In this document: in pieces, positions 56,923-64,000 of the stretch
How the letters are laid out: each line of letters opens with the position of its first letter
Position numbering within the stretch: position 1 is the stretch's first letter
Made by a program: the position numbers and the translations under genes
Notes under the pieces: model-generated
Databases searched by the model: none
Told to the model about the DNA's origin: nothing
Seen by the model: only the letters and a program-made list of their open reading frames with translations
Assembly (NCBI GenBank): GCA_019137255.1
Contig: WPDH01000136.1
Location: 29,922 to 93,921 of the forward strand
From: Corinectria fuckeliana
Lineage: Eukaryota > Ascomycota > Sordariomycetes > Hypocreales > Nectriaceae
Reading direction: 5' to 3'
Length of the DNA stretch: 64,000 nucleotides

Positions 56923-59900
56923 TAATTATTAGATAGAGAATTTTAGTTATTTTAACTAGTGTAAAAAGTGTATTTATTAGAGTTATACTTATAATAGTAT
57001 TTATATTATTTAATAAAAGTAATAAAATATATATTATAACACTTTAAAACTACTATATAAAAAGTAACTAAGTATATTAAAACTTTTTACTAAGTATATA
57101 ATAAGACTTATAAGTACTAGAAATAAGTAATAAAAGCTTAAGCTAAAAACTATAATAAAAAACATCTTAAATAAGAATACTAAGTAAAATAAGTAGTAAA
57201 ACTATTTATATATAACTTCTAATTTAAATATAAGAAATTAGTATTTAAGTTTATTTAAGTTATAATAGCTAAAAAAGTTAAAAAACAAGCTTATTAAGTT
57301 TACTTACTAAAATAATACTATAAGATATATAATATATTTTTAGTCTTACTTATTAAACTATAAAAAGATATATATAAAACACTTAATAAATACTTAATAA
57401 CTCTTTTAGAACTTAAAAGAAAAGAAAATAAGTAAAAAGTTAAAAGAATTATTATAAATAAGAAAATAAGAGAAGAAACCTTCTACTTAGTAAAATAAAT
57501 AAAATAGCTAGTAAAATATAATACTTAAAAACTTATAATTTACTTAGAAAATATAATAAAAGTAGTATAATAATATTACTAATAATAAAAGTATATATAT
57601 AAGAAATAAGATAATAAGAATCTCTAATAATAGGTAAAAACCTAATAATAACTAAGTGATAAATACTTACTCTTTTCTAACTTAAATATAAACTTAAATA
57701 ACTAAACTATTAAAACTCTAAATAAAAACCACTTAAAACTATAAAAAAAACTAAACTATAAACTAAACTAATAATAAAAATTTAAGCTTAAAAAGAGGTA
57801 TAATAAACCTAACTATTATAATAAGACTAGACTTTTTTTTTTTTCTAATTATTCTTTTTATTCTACTCTTAATAAGCTTACTTTTAGAGTTATTTCTCCT
57901 CTAAGTGTTACTACTTAGCTATAATACACTTTATTTTAAAATAAGTAAAAGCTTCTCTTTTAAGATTTTAAATAAGTAGCTAATAGCTATAAACAGTATA
58001 AGAAAAGTGTAAAAAAAGGCTAAAAAATAAACTAAACTATAATAAGAAAAAGCACTAAATATACTATTACTATATATTAAGCTCTTATTATTATAAAAAC
58101 AGTTAAAAGCTAGTTAGTTACTATAGTAAAAAAGTATTATACTTATAAAGAAAATAAATAGCTTAAAAGTCTTATTATTATAATACTAAATAATAAAAGC
58201 TTAAATAGTCTTAAAAAATTTATTAAAAAAAGTATAAGTAAAACTCTTATTAGATATCTTAATAATAAGTATACACTTAGTAACTACTAAAGTATAAAAA
58301 GCTAATAATAAAAGTTAAAAGATAAAGTTATTATAATAATATAAGAGTATTATAAATACTAGTTAAGCTTATAAAACTAACTAGTTCTTATAGTTAATTA
58401 AACTAAATTTAATCTTAGTATATAAAGCTTAAATTTAAGTAAAAGTAACTACTTTTTAGTATATAAATAAATATATATTACTACCTTAAATATAAATACC
58501 TATAAGGTTTTTAATAAACTTAATAAGATTTTACTATATAGTAGTAATAGTATAAATAGTATAAATAATATACTAATAGCTAATAGTAGAAATACTCTTC
58601 TTTTTATTATTTTAGTTATAATAAGAAAAATAGTAAAAAAAGTTTTAGTATTATTATACTATAAAGACTAACTTAGTAAGAATTTATTATTATAAAATTA
58701 GTATAAGTACTTATAGCTTATTAAGTACTTATAATATATACTTAGTTATATTACTTATTTAAGGCTTTATAAATAGTATAATAAGAAATAAGAGAACTAT
58801 AAGTATAAAAATATAAGAAAGAATAATATTTTTATTAAATATAATAAGAGTGGAAAATACTACTAAAAGGTATTTTAAAAAACTTTTTATCTAAAAAAGA
58901 AAAAATAATTTTAGCTTAAATATAAAACTCTTTTAATATTATAACTATAACTTTAAGAATTAATATTAGTATATAAGAGCTAAATATTTAGTAAGTAGGT
59001 AAAAATAATATTAAAAGAGTAAAAACTAATTAAAAAGAAAAATATAAAGTTAAGAGAAAAAACTAATATATTAACTATAAATAAGAGAGTTTTAAAAAAG
59101 GTTATAAAAAAATAAAATTCTAAACTTAAAGTAAATAAAAACCTAAAGTAAATATTTAAAGTGTAAAATAAGTAAGCTCTTATATAATAGCCTAATAACT
59201 ACTTATATAATACTTAGATTATAATAAATCTAATAATAAGCTATATTATTTTTATATAGTTAGTAAACTACTATATATATAGAAAAATAATAAACTTCTT
59301 ATTATAAAAAATAACACTTTAAGATAAGACTTAAAAGAGAAGAGAGTAATTATAATAGTTAATACTAATACTATTAATATTTAATATAAGCCTTTAAGGC
59401 TTAACCTTAAGGCTTACCTAAATAGTAAGCTAATAGCCTTTTTAAAAACACTTTATAAGTACTTACTAAATACTTATTAAGTGAAAGCTTTATAATATAC
59501 TAATACTTATCTTTATAATTTTTATATTTATACTTTAGTAAGACTAACTCTTATAAAAACATAGGCTTATAGCTTATATATAAATATATAAGCTTAAATA
59601 ATATATTAAACTTATTTAAAAAATATAATATAAATAATTCTAGTAATAGTATTATATACTTTATTTTCTAAGTTATCTATTAGTATTTTACTTAGTTTTA
59701 TAGTAAGTTTATTATTTTTACTTAGTATATACTAGCTAATTTTTATAAGAGGGTTATATTAACTTTAGTTAAGTTTATATACTCTTAAATTAATAACTAT
59801 TAGAAGTATATTAGTATTATTACTATAGTCTTAATATACTATTATTCTTAAGATAATATATATATAAGAATTTAAATTATAGTGTTAAAATATACTTTAA

Positions 59901-60379
59901 AAGTAGATTAAAACTATAATAAGTAGAAACTAGGTATTTTATATATATATAAGATAGCTTTTAAGTGTATACTTATTACTAAGTTATTTAATATACTCTT
60001 ATAAAAAACTAATAATATAGTTATTATTTAGTCTTAGCTGTGTTATTTAAGCTTAAACTATAATAAGTATTATAATATATTACTTAAAAGCTTAAAAATA
60101 TATAATATTCTTATTAAATATATTTTCTAAAGTGTTATAAAAAGTAACTATCTTTTTATATATATATTAGTTTATATATTTAAGTTTTATAGTTCTTTTA
60201 TTATTATTATTATTAGATACTAAGTTACTTAAAATACTATTATTATATATATAGATATTATCTTAAAGTTACTTCTCTTAGGATGTTTTTAAGCTAGATA
60301 AAGTTATTAAAGCTATAATAACTAATTTAAATTATTACTTAAGTTAATATAGTAAAATACTAAATAAGAGCTATTAATA

Positions 60380-60763
60380 TATAATAGCTAGGTTTAACCT
60401 AAGAGTATAAGATAAGTTTAAAATATAAAGTGTTTAAATAAGTAGTTTAAAATATTATAATAAGTAATATAAGTTATAGTCTAATAATAGTAAAATAGTA
60501 GATTTAATATAACTAAGTGTATTAATAGCTAAAAAGCTTAAAGCTCTTATCTAATATACTAAGTAAATATATATATATACTTAGAGTATTTTATTAAATT
60601 ATAGTTAGAAATTATAATCCTGTCTAATAGATTATAGTTTAGAGTTATAATTTAAAATAAATTACAGTTAGAAATTATAATCTGCTTATAGTTAGTAAAA
60701 AATTAGTAAGAGTGTATATAATATATATATACTATATAACTAGAGTTAACTAAGACTGTAATA
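60380..60763 (+). mobile_element. repeat C, probable copia LTR, copy 2
   Basis: Matches 55801-56183 with scattered transitions; the two copies retain different C bases, so they were mutated independently. Confidence 0.75.
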
Positions 60764-60954
60764 CTTACTCTTATAAGTATAGTTAAGAAGTAGTTAACTT
60801 TAAGTTAACTTCTTAAGAAGGTTAGTATTAAGATTTAAAATATAACTTAAATTTAATATAATAATATTAATATAATCTAGCTAATTATAAAGTAGTTAGC
60901 TAAACTAGTTATAGTATTTTAGTATATTAATATTTACTATTACTAAGTTTATAT

Positions 60955-62790
60955 TTATTTATTTATATACTAATAGAGCTAATAGCTATTTAGTTTTTCT
61001 TTTAAGTAACTTAAACTAATTTAAAATAAAAGGGAAAAACCTTATAGTAAGTTATAAAATAAAAAACCCTTTATTACTTTTACCTAAGAGAAAAGCAGGT
61101 TAAGTTTAGTATATATATATAGTAATATAAGTTTTAAAGTAAGTTTACTTTATAAGAAAAGCTAGTCTTATACTTGTTTTAATAAATTCTTATAAGGCTT
61201 AGCTTAAATTATATACTAGAGTTTATTTAGTTTTAAGACAAGCTTAAGTTACTTATACTACTTTTTTTTCTTATTCTTTTAGGTATTATTCTTATTACTA
61301 CTTAGTATTTCTTCTCTTACTTTTAATAGTATTTACTCTTTAATTTAGTTAATTAGCTTAAATACTACTAGAGTAAAACTTAAGTCTAACCTAACTTAAA
61401 GCTATTTTAGTAGCTATTTAGACTCTTAGTAAGCTAAGTAGTTTAGTATAGTATTTAGTATTAGTATTAGTATAAGTATTACTATATCTTATAGTAAGTA
61501 TACTATATATTTATACTACTTATTTAAAATATTAAACTATATAAGTCTTTTTATATAAGTATCTCTTACTTACTCTTACTTTTTTTATACTATATAGTAT
61601 ATATAAGACTATACTAAGTATAACTTTTTATAGTATTATATAATATATTTAAAGTAAAAGCACTTAAAGTACTATCTTAGTTAAATCTCTCTTAAATAAG
61701 ACTTAGTTTAATATACTTTTATAGTTATAATTATATTTTAGTTATAAAGTTTATTTATATTTATTAGTTTAGTTAATAATATAACTAAAGACTAATAAGA
61801 TCTAATTATATAGTAGCTTTATAGTAGTTTTATAATATATATCTTAATATTATTTGCTTATTAAATATTTACTATAAGGTTTTTAAGTATACCTTTTATA
61901 TAAATAGTTAAAACTCTCTTAGTAACTATTATAAACTACTTTAAAACCTAATATATACTTATACTAAAAATAATAAGAATTTAAGTATTATTTTTTAAGA
62001 GATTTATAATTAGTTTATAAAAAAAGATTATAATATTCTTACTAAGAAGGTAATATAAGACTATTATAAGTAAGAGATAGTCTCTTAAGAGAGTATAATT
62101 AATAGATATTATAATAGCTAATAGTATATAAGATATAATATTAAAAGCTATACTTAGTAACCTAATAATAATCTTCTTATTAAGATAAGAGGGGATTATT
62201 TTTAAAAGTAATATTATAAGAGACTAAAGTATTCTCTTATTATAAGTAACTTAAGCCTAAGTTAAAATCTTAATAAGTATATTCTAAAAAGTAGTTAATA
62301 CTATCTTTTTAATAGTAATTATAATTATTTTTATAAGAGATAATAAGATTAAAATCTTACTACTAGTATATTAAGTATAACTTATAATAGTATTAGTTAA
62401 GACTACTACTATTTCTTATACTAAAAGAAAAGTAGCTTTTAAGATAATTACTCTAAGTTTATATTTAGTTTTAATAATAAGATTTTTAAATTAATTATAA
62501 GTTGTTTTTATATTAGGCTTAGTTTATAATAAGTAAGAGTTTTATAGTAAAAGATTTTTTTAAGAGAAGGTAAAAAACAGTTTATAATCTTAATATCTTT
62601 TATTTTACTTAGTCTGCTTATTATATATAGTATATTAATAAAATAAGAGTGGAAAAAAAGTAAAAAAGGTTTATAAAAAAGGTTAGTTAAGTTAAAATTA
62701 ATTTTAGGTATATAGCTAAGATATAGTAGAAGTAACTACTAAATATTTATAAAAGATTATATAAAGTTTATAAGCTTATTTAAAAAGATA
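60955..62790 (-). mobile_element. RIP-mutated element A, minus copy
   Basis: Reverse complement of 44915-46655 over its whole length. The tail lies at the left end (TTTATTTATTTATA at about 60955). A 15-kb inverted-repeat pair results. Confidence 0.8.
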
Positions 62791-63404
62791 AAGTTAAAAT
62801 ATCTTAGCTACTTATAGCTTAAATACTAGTAGATAGTCTTATAAAGCCTTTTTAAAAATAAAAATATATAATTTTTATTATATAATTATAAATATATATA
62901 GCCTTAAATAAAGCTATATAATAAGCCTAATAATACTTATAATTTTCTAAGTTATATTATTATTAAATTAGAAAAGAAAAACACTTAGAGGATTTTTTAG
63001 TTTTTAGCTTTATAATAATCTTATTTACTTTTATATTAAATAATTTTATTAATATAAAAAGAGGTAAATAAGATTAAAGGTAATATTATTATATTACTTA
63101 GCTAAAAAGACCTCTAAAAAGCTTAAAAAATAATATTAAGATATAATTTTCTTATATAGTTAATATATTTTAGTCTTTTAATTTAATATTAAATAATTAG
63201 CTAGGCTAATTAGACTACTTAACTAGTATAATAAAATATAAGAGTTATAATTTTATAGTCTTATTAGGTATTAAAATATTAATACTATAAGTTAGCCTTA
63301 TATATTAAGATTAGTAATATTATTATTATAATAATAAAAAAGTTAGTTTAGTATAATAGTTAGAGCTATTATATATTATATAATTTTAAAACTCTTTTAG
63401 TAAT

Positions 63405-64000
63405 TTTAATTTATTTATACCTAATTTAGCTTATAGCTATTTAGTTTTTATTCTAAGTAACTTAAACTAATTTATAATAAGAGGGAAAAACCCTAATAGT
63501 AAGCTATAAGATAAAAAACCTCTTATTATTCTTACCTAAAAGAGAAGTAAGTTAAGCTTAGTATATATATATAGTAATATAAGTTATAAGTAGGTCTACT
63601 TTATAAGAAAAGCTAATTATATACTTATAATAATAAGTTCTTATAAGGCTTAGCTTAAATTATATACTAAAATTTAATTAGTCTTAAGTTAAGTCTAAGT
63701 TACTTATACTACTTATTTTTATCCTCTTAGGTATTATTCTTATTACTAACTAGTATTAGTATACTTTCTTTAACTTTTAATAGTATTTACTCTCTTAATT
63801 AGTTAATTAGTTTAAATACTATAAGAGTTAAACTTAGACTTAAGTCTAATCTAACTTAAAAATATTTTAAAAGCTACTTAAGCCTCTTTTAAGTAAGATA
63901 GTTTAGTACTATAGTTAGTATTAGTATTAATACTATTATATCTTATAGTAAGTATATTATATATTTATATTACTTACTTAGAATATTAAACTATATAAGT
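63405..64000 (-). mobile_element. element A, second minus copy, cut by window end
   Basis: Parallels 60955 onward in the same orientation (AATTTATTTATACC start, then AGCTATTTAGTTTTTATTC, then GAGGGAAAAACCCT). It continues beyond the window. Confidence 0.8.

Larger units (their letters stand above)
56184..60379. other. interior between the two C repeats
   Basis: Apart from the 487-bp insertion, about 3.7 kb of RIP-mutated DNA between the paired C repeats. The length is right for a short or deleted LTR retrotransposon, but I could not place reverse-transcriptase motifs in it. Confidence 0.4.
42960..64000. other. RIP-mutated AT-rich block
   Basis: Twenty-one kilobases of very low GC with almost no CA, TG or CG dinucleotides, while remaining C occurs mainly in CT and CC. 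That is the footprint of repeat-induced point mutation (C-to-T at CpA, read on both strands), probably with loss at CpG as well. No open frame of 60 or more residues exists after 42563. It runs off the end of the window. Confidence 0.95.

Overview
The window reads as a filamentous ascomycete genome (Pezizomycotina, probably a sordariomycete; the purine enzyme looks most like hypocrealean proteins as I remember them). The evidence is short 49-84 nt introns with CTRAC-type branch points, expanded fungal families (kinase-like and aminoglycoside-phosphotransferase-like proteins, a PD-(D/E)XK nuclease-like protein, DUF3435) and massive repeat-induced point mutation (RIP). It looks like a subtelomeric or accessory stretch: few intact genes, many broken ones, many tandem and dispersed repeats.

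Layout. 1-8.4 kb: an F-box-like gene (1609-2988, minus) and a three-exon conserved fungal gene whose C-terminus is built of coding tandem repeats (6901-8391, minus), separated by gene-poor DNA. 8.5-12.9 kb: microsatellite-like sequence, a hairpin, a Tc1/mariner transposase remnant and a ~60-bp minisatellite. 12.9-15.1 kb: an intact 720-aa kinase-like gene with a second minisatellite just upstream of its start. 15.2-20.2 kb: repeats and one broken gene fragment. 20.2-21.7 kb: a five-exon PD-(D/E)XK nuclease-like gene that appears to lack its ExK residues. 22.7-25.2 kb: the best-defined gene, amidophosphoribosyltransferase (ADE4/purF type), intact but split into 14 exons. 26-36 kb: a gene graveyard holding solo LTRs with 5-bp target duplications, a uracil phosphoribosyltransferase fragment, a DUF3435 fragment, a secreted choice-of-anchor-type pseudogene and a second kinase-like gene killed by four stops and a 13-bp duplication. 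36.5-39.5 kb: two aminoglycoside-phosphotransferase-fold genes, one lacking the Asp of its metal-binding IDWE-type motif. 39.7-42.9 kb: small doubtful genes and repeats.

42.96-64.0 kb is one continuous, extremely AT-rich block with almost no CpA, TpG or CpG: a RIP-destroyed nest of retroelements. Legible inside it are a Ty1/copia reverse transcriptase/RNase H fossil, a pair of ~380-bp direct repeats (probable LTRs), a ~1.75-kb element present in inverted copies, and a ~490-bp element ending in a TAAA-repeat tail. One copy of the last is almost unmutated, sits between perfect 15-bp target-site duplications made of already RIP-mutated DNA, and has a RIP-mutated sister copy 9.5 kb away.

The genes do not form an obvious pathway. 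The common theme is genome defence: RIP has erased the transposons and probably also produced several Gln-to-stop changes in neighbouring genes, while the purine gene between them is intact. Exon junctions were set by reading splice signals and checking that frames close; homology statements come from memory of the families, not from a search.
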